The notes beneath the pieces are model-generated. The model made no database searches. It saw nothing but the letters and a program-made list of their open reading frames with translations, and was not told the origin of the DNA. A program made the position numbers and the translations under genes. From Sphingomonas faeni (GTDB taxonomy: Bacteria; Pseudomonadota; Alphaproteobacteria; Sphingomonadales; Sphingomonadaceae), in NCBI RefSeq assembly GCF_030817315.1, contig NZ_JAUSZF010000001.1, positions 1,782,501 through 1,846,500 on the forward strand: DNA of 64,000 nucleotides, written 5' to 3'. Shown here one piece after another: positions 42,320-50,951 of this stretch; position 1 is the first letter of the stretch; every line of letters begins with the position of its first letter.

Positions 42320-42736
42320 GTGCTCACCATGCGACAAGCCAACCGCCGCTATCTCAATCGCTTCATACCCAGCATGACCTGCTACGCGGTGTTCCTGGTG
42401 GGATCGAACATGGTCGAGGCGGCCTACGAGCCGACCGGGGCCCCGCTTACCGCGCTCGCGATTCTGCCGGCGCTGCCGATCATTGCGGTCATCTGGGCGA
42501 TGGGGATGGCGATCGTCGAACAGCCGGATGAATATGTGCGGGCCAAATTGATCCACGCCATGCTCATCGCGACCGCCTTGATGCTGTCGGTCATGACGGT
42601 GTGGAGCTTCCTCGAAGATACCGGTGCGGTGCCGCACAAGCCCGTCCACCTCGCCTTTCCCTTGTGGTGCGCCGGCTTGCTGGTCGGTCAGGTCTGGCTG
42701 TGGGCGCGCGACCGGATCGCCGGCCACGCGGCATGA
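42320..42736 (+). CDS. Four-helix membrane protein paired with an XRE regulator
   Basis: A 138-aa integral membrane protein with four predicted helices: about 18-34 (PSMTCYAVFLVGSNMVE), 43-62 (LTALAILPALPIIAVIWAMG), 80-97 (MLIATALMLSVMTVWSF) and 111-129 (FPLWCAGLLVGQVWLWA). I chose the GTG at 42320 because AGGGAG lies 7 nt before it; the ATG at 42329 would be too far. Small membrane proteins with this fold frequently precede a 67-aa XRE regulator, as here (ATGA overlap). The function is unknown. It could be the effector or sensor that the regulator controls. Confidence 0.75.
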   Translation: MLTMRQANRRYLNRFIPSMTCYAVFLVGSNMVEAAYEPTGAPLTALAILPALPIIAVIWAMGMAIVEQPDEYVRAKLIHAMLIATALMLSVMTVWSFLEDTGAVPHKPVHLAFPLWCAGLLVGQVWLWARDRIAGHAA

Positions 42737-42936
42737 AGAACCGCCTCAAGGTGCTGCGCGCCGAGCGCGACTGGAGTCAGGGCGACTTGGCCGAGCGGCT
42801 CGAAGTGTCGCGGCAGAGTGTCAATGCGATCGAGACGGGGCGCTACGATCCATCGCTGCCGCTGGCGTTCAAGATCGCCGAACTGTTCGAACTGGCGATC
42901 GAAGACATCTTCACCAGCCCCTCGAAGACAGTCTAA
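42733..42936 (+). CDS. Short XRE-family HTH regulator
   Basis: A 67-aa protein that is almost entirely a Cro/CI helix-turn-helix: LKVLRAERDWSQGDLAERLEV then SRQSVNAIETGRYDPSLPLAF with KIAELFELAIEDIFTSP. This is the compact subfamily with no sensor domain, usually an autorepressor. It overlaps the membrane protein stop by four bases. The two TGTAAAGC sites in front of that gene are its likely targets. Confidence 0.9.
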   Translation: MKNRLKVLRAERDWSQGDLAERLEVSRQSVNAIETGRYDPSLPLAFKIAELFELAIEDIFTSPSKTV

Positions 42937-42946
42937 AGCTGGTGGC

Positions 42947-43714
42947 ATGACCGATATCGCTCCCGCCGCCGCCCCGCCCCTCGCAAACACACCTCCCGTC
43001 AAGGAGCGTCCTCGCCTCGCCTATCACCACACGCCCGGTACCGGCCCGACGATCGTGTTCCTGTCGGGGTACGCTTCGGACATGACGGGCACCAAGGCGG
43101 TGACGTTGGAGGCGTGGGCGAAGTCCGAGGGACGGGCATTCCTGCGGTTCGATTATGGCGGGTGCGGGCAGAGCGAGGGGGCGTTCGAGGACCAGACCCT
43201 GGTCGACTGGCGCGACGACGTGCTGGCGATGATCGACGCGCTTGTCGAAGACTCCGCGATCCTCGTCGGGTCGTCGCTGGGCGGCTGGCTGATGCTGCTG
43301 GCGGCGAAGATGCGGCCCGATCTGGTCAAGGGGCTGGTCGGGGTCGCGCCTGCGCCGGACTTTACCGACTGGGGCTTTACCACCGACGAGAAGATGGCGC
43401 TGCTGAGCAACGGGCGAATCGAGCGCAAGAACCCCTACGGGCCCGAGCCGACGGTCTATACGCGCCGCTTCTGGTCTTCGGGCGAGGCCAACCGATTGAT
43501 GTTCGGCGAGATCGCATTCGACGGCCCGGTACGGCTGGTCCAGGGCCAGCGCGATCCGGACGTGCCGTGGCAGCGGACCGCGCGGCTCGCCGAGTTGTTG
43601 CGTTCAGCCGATGTGCAGACATGGCTGGTCAAGGACGGCGACCACCGCCTGTCGCGCGACAGCGACATTTCCCTCATCATCCGGGCGGTGGAGGATGTGA
43701 TCGCCGCCTTATGA
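42947..43714 (+). CDS. Alpha/beta hydrolase
   Basis: A 255-aa alpha/beta hydrolase. The oxyanion region is TIVFLSGYASDMTGTK (about 37-52), the nucleophile elbow is ILVGSSLGGWLML (S about 107), and the acid and histidine are probably in VQGQRDPDVPW (D near 208) and VKDGDHRLSRD (H near 235). The FLSGYASDMTGTKA and FDYGGCGQSEG strings resemble the ABHD10-like thioesterase/esterase group. The substrate is unknown. It lies 10 bp after the XRE gene and overlaps the TPR gene by four bases. Confidence 0.88.
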   Translation: MTDIAPAAAPPLANTPPVKERPRLAYHHTPGTGPTIVFLSGYASDMTGTKAVTLEAWAKSEGRAFLRFDYGGCGQSEGAFEDQTLVDWRDDVLAMIDALVEDSAILVGSSLGGWLMLLAAKMRPDLVKGLVGVAPAPDFTDWGFTTDEKMALLSNGRIERKNPYGPEPTVYTRRFWSSGEANRLMFGEIAFDGPVRLVQGQRDPDVPWQRTARLAELLRSADVQTWLVKDGDHRLSRDSDISLIIRAVEDVIAAL

Positions 43715-44469
43715 TCCTGACACTGTTGCTTGCCGCGTCGCAGGCCCCCGCCGCCGGTCCTGCCGCCGGTCCCGTCGATGCGCAGGGCGATCGGTTCTCC
43801 CGGTGCGTTGCCCTGACGCAGAGCGATCCCGCGGCGGCACGCGCAGAAGCGGGTCGCTGGCGGATCAGCGGGGGACGGTATTTCGCGCGGCAATGCGCTG
43901 GGCTTGCGTTCGCCGCCGAGAAGAACTGGCCATCGGCGGCCCTGGAGTTCGAGGAGGCCGCGCGGGAGGCGCAGGTCGCGAGGGATACGCGAGCAGCGAA
44001 CTATTGGGCGCAGGCAGGCAATGCCTGGCTCGCATCCGGACAGCCCGCGAAGGCGCGCGTTGCACTCGATTCGGCGCTTGCCGCGGGATCGCTGACCGGA
44101 CTGCCGCTGGGCGAGGCGCAACTCGACCATGCGCGCGCGCTGGTCGTAGCCGGCGAACTGGGTGCGGCACGGAGCGATCTAGATCTTGCGCTGACGACGG
44201 CGGGCGACGATCCGCTGGCATGGCTGTTGTCCGCGACACTCGCACGACGAATGGGCGATTTGCCGCGCGCAAAGTCGGATATCGCCCAGGCGCTGAAGCG
44301 ATCGGCCGACGATGCATCGGTTCAATTGGAGGCGGGGAACATCGCGGCGTCGGCTGGCGACGAGGCGGCTGCGCGGGAAGCGTGGAGCACTGCCGCCCGA
44401 CTGGCACCGACTAGTGATGTCGGTCGGAACGCGGCTACGGCACTCAAGCAGTTCGACGCGGCAAAATAA
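43711..44469 (+). CDS. Tetratricopeptide repeat protein
   Basis: A 252-aa protein with a short hydrophobic start (MILTLLLAASQAPA) and then helical repeats of TPR type, for example RQCAGLAFAAEKNWPSAALE, NYWAQAGNAWLASGQPAKAR, AQLDHARALVVAGELGAARS and AWLLSATLARRMGDLPRAKS. Four to five repeats fill about 55-245. It is probably a periplasmic scaffold. Its ATG overlaps the hydrolase stop (ATGA). Client and role are unknown. Confidence 0.82.
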   Translation: MILTLLLAASQAPAAGPAAGPVDAQGDRFSRCVALTQSDPAAARAEAGRWRISGGRYFARQCAGLAFAAEKNWPSAALEFEEAAREAQVARDTRAANYWAQAGNAWLASGQPAKARVALDSALAAGSLTGLPLGEAQLDHARALVVAGELGAARSDLDLALTTAGDDPLAWLLSATLARRMGDLPRAKSDIAQALKRSADDASVQLEAGNIAASAGDEAAAREAWSTAARLAPTSDVGRNAATALKQFDAAK

Positions 44470-44526
44470 CGCAAAGTGACGAGCTAGTCGTTTGCGACCA
44501 GCCCGACATTCCCGTCAATGGCCCTG

Positions 44527-45651
44527 TCAGCGGCGAACCATCGTGCTTCGCGCGATCTTGCTGACGAGGCCTGGCAATCCGGGATAGCTTGCCTTGTGAT
44601 ACGGCGAGAGTGCATCGAGTTCGGCGGTGATGCGGCGATGCGCCTCGCCCAGTGCGTGATAGGGCAGTCCCGGCAGCAGGTGATGGAGCGCGTGGTAGCG
44701 CAGACCGACCGGCGCCCAGAGCGCGGGCAGCAGGGCTGGCGGCGGCACGTTGACCGTGTCGAGGTACTGCGCGGTCACCGTCATCGGCTCGCCGTCATTC
44801 TCCCACAGGTGCGCGACCAGCGTGCGGACCTGGTTGAGCACCGCGAACGCGGATGCGACGGCGAAGATCGTCACGAACGCGCGTAGCGGCAGCACGCCGG
44901 TGACCGTGATCGCGATCAGCGTGATCGCCCACAGGCTCGCGGCGATTTCCAGGCGATCCCAATAGGCCTTCGCTTCGCCCTCGGGGGCGCGGCGTCGGAA
45001 CTGGGGGTTGATCGCCAAGGCGGAGTAGCGCTCGACGATCATCGTCCGCAGCTGCGGGGACAGCAGCGAGATCGGCGACAGGATCGCGAACCGGATCAGC
45101 AGCGCGATCGGCGCGAGGGCGGATACCACGATGAACAGCGGAAGCGTCCATGGCTTCATCAGTGCGAGCGGCAGGTATTCGGGGTCCTCGACCGTGCCGT
45201 ACCGCGTCTTGGCGTGGTGGAGGTTGTGAACGCCCTCATACATGAACGAGGGGGTCAGCAGCGGCACGCCGACGAGCACATTCCACCCGAGGCGGAAGTT
45301 CGGGACGGATGCGTGCTTCATGTGGCTGACTTCGTGGATGAAGCTCAGGCCGCGATACAGGCCCAGCATCGCCACCACGCCCGCGACGATCGCCACCGGA
45401 GTCGAGGTCGACGTGGCCGCAACGGCGAGCGCGCCGTAGCCGACGACCATCGATGCGATCAGGTCGGCCCAGTAGATTGCCGGTCGCGGCTTCACCAGAT
45501 CGCGCGTCAGGTCGGCGGCCGCGCGCAGCATCGCCTTGTCGTCGGCAACGCGCTCCATACCGCCGCCGGTGCGCGGCGCGCTCACGGGGATGGAGGCTGT
45601 AGCGGCCGTGCCGCGAGCGAGGCTGAGCGAGGTATCCATGGGCATGTCCAT
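44527..45651 (-). CDS. Fatty acid desaturase
   Basis: A membrane di-iron desaturase of about 374 aa. The three histidine boxes are HEVSHMKH (about 107-114), HNLHH (near 144) and HALHH (near 321), separated by hydrophobic helices such as LIASMVVGYGALAVAAT and LFIVVSALAPIALLIRFAIL. The spacing suits acyl-lipid or acyl-CoA desaturases and also carotenoid ketolase/hydroxylase relatives. No carotenoid genes are nearby, so lipid desaturation is the simpler reading. Several ATGs cluster at the start (45681, 45651, 45645, 45639); none has a strong Shine-Dalgarno and I use 45651. Confidence 0.85.
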   Translation of the reverse strand: MDMPMDTSLSLARGTAATASIPVSAPRTGGGMERVADDKAMLRAAADLTRDLVKPRPAIYWADLIASMVVGYGALAVAATSTSTPVAIVAGVVAMLGLYRGLSFIHEVSHMKHASVPNFRLGWNVLVGVPLLTPSFMYEGVHNLHHAKTRYGTVEDPEYLPLALMKPWTLPLFIVVSALAPIALLIRFAILSPISLLSPQLRTMIVERYSALAINPQFRRRAPEGEAKAYWDRLEIAASLWAITLIAITVTGVLPLRAFVTIFAVASAFAVLNQVRTLVAHLWENDGEPMTVTAQYLDTVNVPPPALLPALWAPVGLRYHALHHLLPGLPYHALGEAHRRITAELDALSPYHKASYPGLPGLVSKIARSTMVRR

Positions 45652-45813
45652 TGCAAGAAGATAGTGGCGGTAGCGTGGCATTTACAGGTTGCGGCGCCCT
45701 GTCGGCCGTCGAGTAAACGCGATCACCGTAAGCGGTCGAAGCGATGACGAACGTGTCACTCGCCTTTGCCGTCGGTGCTGGCTAGATACGCGCGACTATT
45801 CTGGGGACACGAC

Positions 45814-46965
45814 ATGGCCAAGCTCATCATTCGACCGGTCGAGACCAAGAAGGACCGCAAGATCTTCATCGATCTGCCGTTCCGTCTCTATGCCGACGAT
45901 CCCCATTGGGTGCCGCCGCTGAAGTCGGAGGCGCTCGGGCTGATCACGCCGGAGAAGAACGGCTGGTTCAGCCATGCCAAGGCGCAGCTATTCCTTGCCG
46001 AGGAAGATGGCCGGGTGGTCGGACGCATCTCGGCGCATATCGATACGCTGGCGCTGACGATGCCGCCCGAGCAGGGGTTCGGGCCCGGCGTCGGCCAATG
46101 GGGGCTGATGGAAGCGGAGCGGCAGGACGTGTTCCAGGCGCTGCTGGCGCGCGCCGAGGATTGGCTGCGCGAACAGGGCATGACGCGGGCGCTGGGGCCG
46201 ATTAGCATGTCGATCTGGGAAGAGCCGGGCCTGTTGATCGACGGCTATGATCATCCGCCGACGATCATGATGGGCCACGCCAAGCGCGAATATCGTGGCT
46301 GGATCGAATGGGCGCAGTATCGCCCGATCAAGCAGCTGATGACCTATGAAGTCGATGTCACCAAGCAGTTCCCGCCGATCGTCCAGCGGATCATCAAGTC
46401 GGGTGAGAAGAACCCGCGGATTAGCGTCCGCAACGTCGACAAGACCAAGTTCGAGGAGGAGGCGGCGATCATCCTGTCGATCCTCAACGACGCGTGGCGC
46501 GACAATTGGGGGTTCGTGCCGCTGACCCCGCCGGAGATCAAGGATGTCGGCGTCAAGCTTAAGCCGATCGTGTTCAACGACTTGATCCGCATCGCCGAAC
46601 TGGACGGCAGGCCGGTCGCGTTCATGATTACCCTCCCCGACCTGAACGAGGCGATCAAGCCGCTCAACGGCAACCTGTTCCCGTTCGGCTGGGCCAAGCT
46701 GTTGTGGTGGCTGCGCAAGCCGAAAGTGCGGACGGTACGCGTGCCGTTGATGGGCGTGGTCAAGGAACTCCAAGCGTCGCGGATGGCGAGCCAGCTGGCC
46801 TTCATGATGATCGAATATATCCGCCGCGCCTCGGTCCAGCATTATGATGCGAAGCGCGCGGAGATCGGCTGGATCCTCGACGACAACCAGGGGATGCGCT
46901 CGATCGCCGAGACGATCGAGAGCCGGGTGAACAAGGTTTATCAGGTGTACGAGCGGGTGCTGTAG
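45814..46965 (+). CDS. GNAT-like N-acetyltransferase family protein
   Basis: A 383-aa protein that begins MAKLIIRPVETKKDRKIFI and continues LPFRLYADDPHWVPPLKSE, a signature of a large, poorly studied group with GNAT-like folds (some annotated dATP pyrophosphohydrolase). Later blocks are GPISMSIWEEPGLLIDGYDH, NDAWRDNWGFVPLTPPEI and a C-terminal AEIGWILDDNQGMRSIAETI. The start ATG 45814 follows GGGGACACGAC. No reaction is established. It is divergent from the desaturase gene. Confidence 0.8.
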   Translation: MAKLIIRPVETKKDRKIFIDLPFRLYADDPHWVPPLKSEALGLITPEKNGWFSHAKAQLFLAEEDGRVVGRISAHIDTLALTMPPEQGFGPGVGQWGLMEAERQDVFQALLARAEDWLREQGMTRALGPISMSIWEEPGLLIDGYDHPPTIMMGHAKREYRGWIEWAQYRPIKQLMTYEVDVTKQFPPIVQRIIKSGEKNPRISVRNVDKTKFEEEAAIILSILNDAWRDNWGFVPLTPPEIKDVGVKLKPIVFNDLIRIAELDGRPVAFMITLPDLNEAIKPLNGNLFPFGWAKLLWWLRKPKVRTVRVPLMGVVKELQASRMASQLAFMMIEYIRRASVQHYDAKRAEIGWILDDNQGMRSIAETIESRVNKVYQVYERVL

Positions 46966-47007
46966 AGGGGGGCTTCTTATTCGTCACCCTGACGAAGGGG
47001 TTGCGGC

Positions 47008-47334
47008 CTACTCCCTCTTGCCCTTGCCGAACGGTATCTTGAGCGTCACCGCCACCCCCCGCCCGATCGCGCCCGGAAGCTCCGTGCGGATCGCGTGGAC
47101 GTTGCCCGTGCCGCCGCCGGGCAAGCGAAACGTCATTGGGTCTCCGGGCGGCGGGGCAATCGGCTGGGGCAGCGTTGCGAGGCGCTGATCTGTCGGACGC
47201 GCGCAGACGACGATCTCGCCGTCGGGATCGGACTGGACCGGGCACGGCATCGTCGATCTTGGCGCGCGTTTGCGCAGTTCCGGCGGAAGTGGCGGGCCTG
47301 CCGCCGCCTGGAGCAGGAACAGACCGACCAGCAT
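47008..47334 (-). CDS. Small exported 'EIVVC' family protein, copy 4
   Basis: A 108-aa protein with a short hydrophobic start (MLVGLFLLQAAAG), then TMPCPVQSDPDGEIVVCARP (Cys-x12-Cys), a Pro-rich linker and a C-terminal strand VAVTLKIPFGKGKRE. The N-terminal Cys-Cys block is shared with the three genes at 27.3-28.5 kb. The ATG follows the TAG of the beta-barrel gene with no spacer (TAGATG), so it is the last gene of a three-gene operon. Confidence 0.68.
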   Translation of the reverse strand: MLVGLFLLQAAAGPPLPPELRKRAPRSTMPCPVQSDPDGEIVVCARPTDQRLATLPQPIAPPPGDPMTFRLPGGGTGNVHAIRTELPGAIGRGVAVTLKIPFGKGKRE

Positions 47335-48129
47335 CTAGAACCTCCGCGAGACCCCTGCGTATAGCCGCGCATCAGGCGTGTGATGGTTCAAACCCGCGGC
47401 ACCGAATACGTCGAACTGAAGATCGTCGTTCGCCGACCACGCCAACGAGAGCGCGGCCAGCGCCTGTGTCGCATGCTCTTCGGGATCATCGTCGCGCAGC
47501 GCCTGGACCTCGCCGGTCAGCGTGAAGGCCTTGTCGAGCTTCACCGATAGCCCCGCTGCCGTGCTGTATGCCAGATGGCGGCCGTTCCCATCCTCGTCGA
47601 CCGCCGCGTCGATCTCCGGCGTTAAATCCAGCGAGACGGTGTCGGAGAGTTCATAGGTAACGGGCACCAGCAAGCCGGTCCCCCAGTCGCCAGCGCCGAT
47701 CCCCGATCGCCCGACCGGCAGCGTGACATAGGGAAGCACGGCGATCGACAGGCCGGAACCATCAGGGTCGCGCAAATTCGCCTTCATGCCGAGCGACACG
47801 TCGCCGATCCCGTTCACGGTGTCGATGCCGGTCTGGTCGCGCATCCGGTCGTGTCCGAACGGCGTCCAGCCGACCCGCGCCTCGATCGTGTCGCTGACGC
47901 CGACGCGGACAAGCGTGTCGCCGAACAGGATATTATCGCCGCGCGAGCCAGGCTGATCATCGCGCGTCCAGTCGGCGATCGACGTTTCGACCGACACGCG
48001 CCCCTTCGCCATCGTGCAGGCCGGCGTGTCTATACCCGGTCGCTCAGGACAATATTCACGTTCCTGCGCGCTCGCACCTGCCGCGTGAAGCGCCGCCAGC
48101 GATACCAGCGCGATCGCAAGAGCTTTCAC
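47335..48129 (-). CDS. Predicted outer-membrane beta-barrel transporter (MetA-pathway type)
   Basis: A 264-aa protein with a signal peptide (LAIALVSLAALHAAGASAQ, about 4-22), an early CPERPGIDTPAC pair and then alternating beta strands such as GRVSVETSIADW, IEARVGWTPFGHDR, LSIAVLPYVTLPVG, TAAGLSVKLDKAFTLTGEV and a final ARLYAGVSRRF with C-terminal Phe. This is the 'phenol MetA degradation' / transporter barrel family. The substrate is unknown. The start is a GTG at 48129, overlapping the exonuclease stop (GTGA). No aromatic degradation genes are near. Confidence 0.78.
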   Translation of the reverse strand: MKALAIALVSLAALHAAGASAQEREYCPERPGIDTPACTMAKGRVSVETSIADWTRDDQPGSRGDNILFGDTLVRVGVSDTIEARVGWTPFGHDRMRDQTGIDTVNGIGDVSLGMKANLRDPDGSGLSIAVLPYVTLPVGRSGIGAGDWGTGLLVPVTYELSDTVSLDLTPEIDAAVDEDGNGRHLAYSTAAGLSVKLDKAFTLTGEVQALRDDDPEEHATQALAALSLAWSANDDLQFDVFGAAGLNHHTPDARLYAGVSRRF

Positions 48130-48896
48130 CGTAGCCGCACCCAGGTCGGCGCGTGATCGCTCGCCTTTTCGCGGCCACGGTACGCCTTGTCGACGCCGGC
48201 ATCGATCATCCGGTCCGCCGCCTGAGGGCTTAGCAACAGGTGGTCGATCCGGAACCCGGCGTCGCGCTGCCATGCGCCGGCCTGGTAATCCCAGAACGTC
48301 CAGACGCCGCCTTTCGGGAATTGCGTGCGCAGCGCGTCGGTCCAGCCCTGCGCAACGAGCGCACGGTAATGCTCGCGGCTTTCGGGTTGCATCAAGGCGT
48401 CGTCCTGCATCGCGCGGACGGAGAAGGTGTCGTCGTCATTGGCGATCACGTTGTAGTCGCCTGCGAGGATGGCCGGCTTTTCCTCCGCCAGCAGGACGCG
48501 TGCGCGGGCGGCGAGGCGGTCCATCCAGCGCAGTTTATAGTCGAATTTCGGGCCGGGCTGAGGGTTGCCGTTGGGAAGATAAAGCGCGGCGACGATCAGG
48601 CCGTCGATTTCCGCCTCGATGTAGCGGCTGTGCTCGTCCTCGGGCTCGCCATCGAGACCGCGCTGGCGCACGACGGGCGTGCCGCTTTTCGCGAGGATCG
48701 CGACGCCGTTCCAGGCCTTCTGACCGTGCCAGACTGCGCCGTAGCCCGCGGCCTCGATGTCGGCGATCGGGAAGGTATCGTCGCTCGACTTCAGTTCCTG
48801 GAGGCAGACGATGTCGGGCTGGTCTTCGGTGAGATACTCGATCAACCGCGGCAACCGCGCCTTGATGCCGTTGACGTTGTACGTGACGATTTTCAT
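48126..48896 (-). CDS. xth: Exodeoxyribonuclease III
   Basis: A 256-aa AP endonuclease/3' exonuclease of the base-excision repair pathway. Motifs: MKIVTYNVNGIKARLPRL (1-18), DIVCLQELKSSDD (about 28-40, catalytic Glu), AWNGVAILAK, LYLPNGNP, ILAGDYNVIANDDDT and a final YRGREKASDHAPTWV with catalytic Asp-His. The length and order fit the bacterial ExoIII/XthA family. It leads an overlapping operon with the beta-barrel gene and EIVVC copy 4, an unexpected grouping of cytosolic repair with envelope proteins. Confidence 0.94.
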   Translation of the reverse strand: MKIVTYNVNGIKARLPRLIEYLTEDQPDIVCLQELKSSDDTFPIADIEAAGYGAVWHGQKAWNGVAILAKSGTPVVRQRGLDGEPEDEHSRYIEAEIDGLIVAALYLPNGNPQPGPKFDYKLRWMDRLAARARVLLAEEKPAILAGDYNVIANDDDTFSVRAMQDDALMQPESREHYRALVAQGWTDALRTQFPKGGVWTFWDYQAGAWQRDAGFRIDHLLLSPQAADRMIDAGVDKAYRGREKASDHAPTWVRLR

Positions 48897-48903
48897 GGGG
48901 CGA

Positions 48904-49242
48904 TCAGACCGAGAAGCTGGAGCCGCAGCCGCAACCCGATGCGGCGTTGGGGTTCTCGACCTTGAACGCGGCGCCTGCGAGCGATTCGACGTAATCGACC
49001 GCGCACCCCCGGACGAGGTCGATGCTGACGCTGTCGACGACCAGCTTCACGCCGTCATGTTCGGCGATCACGTCGTCGGGCTCGACCGAGTCGGCGAACC
49101 CGAATTTATACTGGAAGCCGGAACAGCCGCCGCCGTCGACCGAGAGACGCAGGATCGCCGGCTTCCCCTGCTTGGCGGCGATCGCCGCGACGCGCGCCGC
49201 GGCGGAGGGGGTGAGGATGATGTCTTGAACCAGCGTTGCCAT
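48904..49242 (-). CDS. erpA: A-type iron-sulfur carrier (ErpA-like)
   Basis: A 112-aa HesB/IscA family protein. The three cluster cysteines are in GGGCSGFQYKF (C about 40) and SGCGCGSSF (C about 105 and 107). LTPSAAARVAAIAAKQGK at the N-terminus is typical. The start ATG 49242 (MATLVQDIILT) is chosen because homology begins there; the frame is open far upstream into a family A repeat. ErpA rather than IscA is preferred since no isc or suf genes are adjacent. It ends 7 bp before the exonuclease start. Confidence 0.88.
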   Translation of the reverse strand: MATLVQDIILTPSAAARVAAIAAKQGKPAILRLSVDGGGCSGFQYKFGFADSVEPDDVIAEHDGVKLVVDSVSIDLVRGCAVDYVESLAGAAFKVENPNAASGCGCGSSFSV

Positions 49243-49326
49243 GGCTTGGAGATAGGGGGTTGGGGTAGCGGCGGCAACCTTGGGGTTTGCGGGCCTAGTC
49301 CAGTGCCGCGCGTGTGCCGGCGCCTC

Positions 49327-49441
49327 TTCTTGCTCCCTGAAACGGCGAGCGGGAGTGGGTCGGCTTCCGCGTATGGCGAGGGCAGTGGCGCAAACTGGCC
49401 TACCCACCCCCAGCCCCTCCCTTTCAGGGAGGGGAGCTAGA
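49327..49441. repeat. Family A paired palindromic repeat, left arm eroded
   Basis: The right half (GGCCTACCCACCCCC, CCCCTCCCTTTCAGGGAGG) is intact. The left half keeps GCTCCCTGAAACGGCGAGCG and the GGGTCGGC tail but has lost the perfect stem. It lies between the erpA-like gene and the M23 peptidase gene. Confidence 0.7.
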
Positions 49442-49447
49442 GGGCGT

Positions 49448-50230
49448 TCAGTCTTGGGCGGCGGGGCCACCGGTGGAGACCGGGATCGATTTTACCGAAC
49501 GGTCCTGTGCGGCGAGAAGGTAATCGGCGGTCGTCAGGAAGGGTACCGGGTTGACGGCGTGACCGTCGATGCGGACTTCGTAATGGAGATGCGAGCCGGT
49601 CGAGCGGCCGGTCGAGCCCATCAGCGCGATCAACTGGCCGCGAACGACGCGGGCGTTGTCCCCGACGAGGATCTTCGACAGATGGCCGTAGCGGGTCGCG
49701 ATACCCTTGCCGTGGCTGATCTCGACCATGTTGCCGTAGCCGCCCTGGCGGCCGGCATGGGCGATGATGCCGTCGGCGGTGGCATAGATCGGCGTACCGA
49801 GCGGGCCGGGAATGTCGACGCCGGCATGCATCGCCGCAGTGCCGCGGAACGGATCCGAGCGGATCCCGAAATTGCTGGTGAACGAGAGCGAGTGGACCGG
49901 CTGTACCGACGGGATCGCGATCACGCCCTGCTGAGTCGCATCGAGCTTTTTCCAGGTCTGGAACAGCGTGCGGAACTGCGCATCGGCGCGAAGATCGGCA
50001 GTAGCCTCCTCGGCGTTCGCAGCGATCATCGGACCACCGGAGGCAGCGACGTGATGCACGCGCTTTGCGCTGGTGGCCGAAGGAGCAACCTGCGCCTCGG
50101 CGATGGCGCCGGAAGCGGTCATGCCTATCACCGAAGCGGCGATCGCGAGGCGGCGAAACGTGAACGACGTATATACCACGGACATGGCCTTGAGGCGCGT
50201 CACGATGGCTGCTGCGGTAAAATCGACCAT
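49448..50230 (-). CDS. M23 family metallopeptidase (LytM domain)
   Basis: A peptidoglycan endopeptidase-type protein of about 260 aa. An N-terminal hydrophobic segment (LAIAASVIGMTASGAIAEAQ) should be the export signal. The LytM domain has SNFGIRSDPFRGTAAMHAGV with the first zinc His and Asp in HAGVDIPG, GYGNMVEISHGKGI, and GSHLHYEVRIDGHAVNP with the last HLH ligands, so it looks catalytically complete. Starts at 50230 (GGGGA in front) or 50185 (MSVVYTSF) are both possible; the shorter one gives a more normal signal peptide. Confidence 0.88.
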   Translation of the reverse strand: MVDFTAAAIVTRLKAMSVVYTSFTFRRLAIAASVIGMTASGAIAEAQVAPSATSAKRVHHVAASGGPMIAANAEEATADLRADAQFRTLFQTWKKLDATQQGVIAIPSVQPVHSLSFTSNFGIRSDPFRGTAAMHAGVDIPGPLGTPIYATADGIIAHAGRQGGYGNMVEISHGKGIATRYGHLSKILVGDNARVVRGQLIALMGSTGRSTGSHLHYEVRIDGHAVNPVPFLTTADYLLAAQDRSVKSIPVSTGGPAAQD

Positions 50231-50498
50231 TGGTCCCCGACACAAAAATGCGGGGCCGTTCGCTTCAAGGCGGACGGCTCCGAAACTTGTCCTGACTCGC
50301 AGCCCCTCCGCGCTTCAGACAAGTGTGGTTAGGCCGGATACCGCCGTCCCGAGCAAGAGCGCGGCATCATCAGCGCGGCGGAGCGGGAGGTTGATGCGGC
50401 GAGTTGATGCAAATCGAGACGATCGTCATGGAACACGAAGCGAACGACGACATCGGGCCCAAAATGTGAGCGAATCTCCGGCCCTTACCGAAGGCTGT

Positions 50499-50951
50499 TC
50501 AGAGGGCCTTCGCGGCAGCCAGGACCGCCTCGGCATGCCCGGCAACGTGGACCTTGCGCCAAGCCTTCGCCAGCGTGCCGTCGGCGTCGAACAGGAACGT
50601 CGCGCGCTCGATCCCCATATACTTCCGGCCGTACATAGCCTTCTCGACCCACACCCCGAAAGCCTCGCAGGCTGCACCCTCGACATCGCTCGCAAGCCGG
50701 ACCGCAAGTCCATGTTTTGCGGTAAACTTCGCGTGCGACGCGGCAGTGTCCTTCGATACGCCGATCACGGTTACGCCCGCCGCTGCGAACGCGTCGGAAA
50801 GCGCGGAAAAGTCCTTCGCTTCGGTGGTGCAGCCGGCCGTATCGTCCTTTGGGTAGAAATACACCACCAGCGGCGCGCCGAGACTCGCCAGCGAAACCAC
50901 CGCGTCGTCGATCGTCACCGGTATTTCGGGAATCTTCGAACCTTCATCCAT
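50499..50951 (-). CDS. bcp: Thioredoxin-dependent peroxiredoxin (Bcp/PrxQ)
   Basis: A 150-aa atypical peroxiredoxin. YFYPKDDTAGCTTEAKDF (about 31-48) contains the peroxidatic Cys (C41), followed by VIGVSKDTAASHAKFTAKHG and FLFDADGTLAKAWRKV. There is no second Cys five residues on (CTTEA), so a one-Cys or more distant resolving mechanism is implied; C94 (GAACEAFG) is a candidate. It overlaps the glnE end by 8 bp. The 250 bp downstream to the M23 gene show nothing clear. Confidence 0.92.
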   Translation of the reverse strand: MDEGSKIPEIPVTIDDAVVSLASLGAPLVVYFYPKDDTAGCTTEAKDFSALSDAFAAAGVTVIGVSKDTAASHAKFTAKHGLAVRLASDVEGAACEAFGVWVEKAMYGRKYMGIERATFLFDADGTLAKAWRKVHVAGHAEAVLAAAKAL

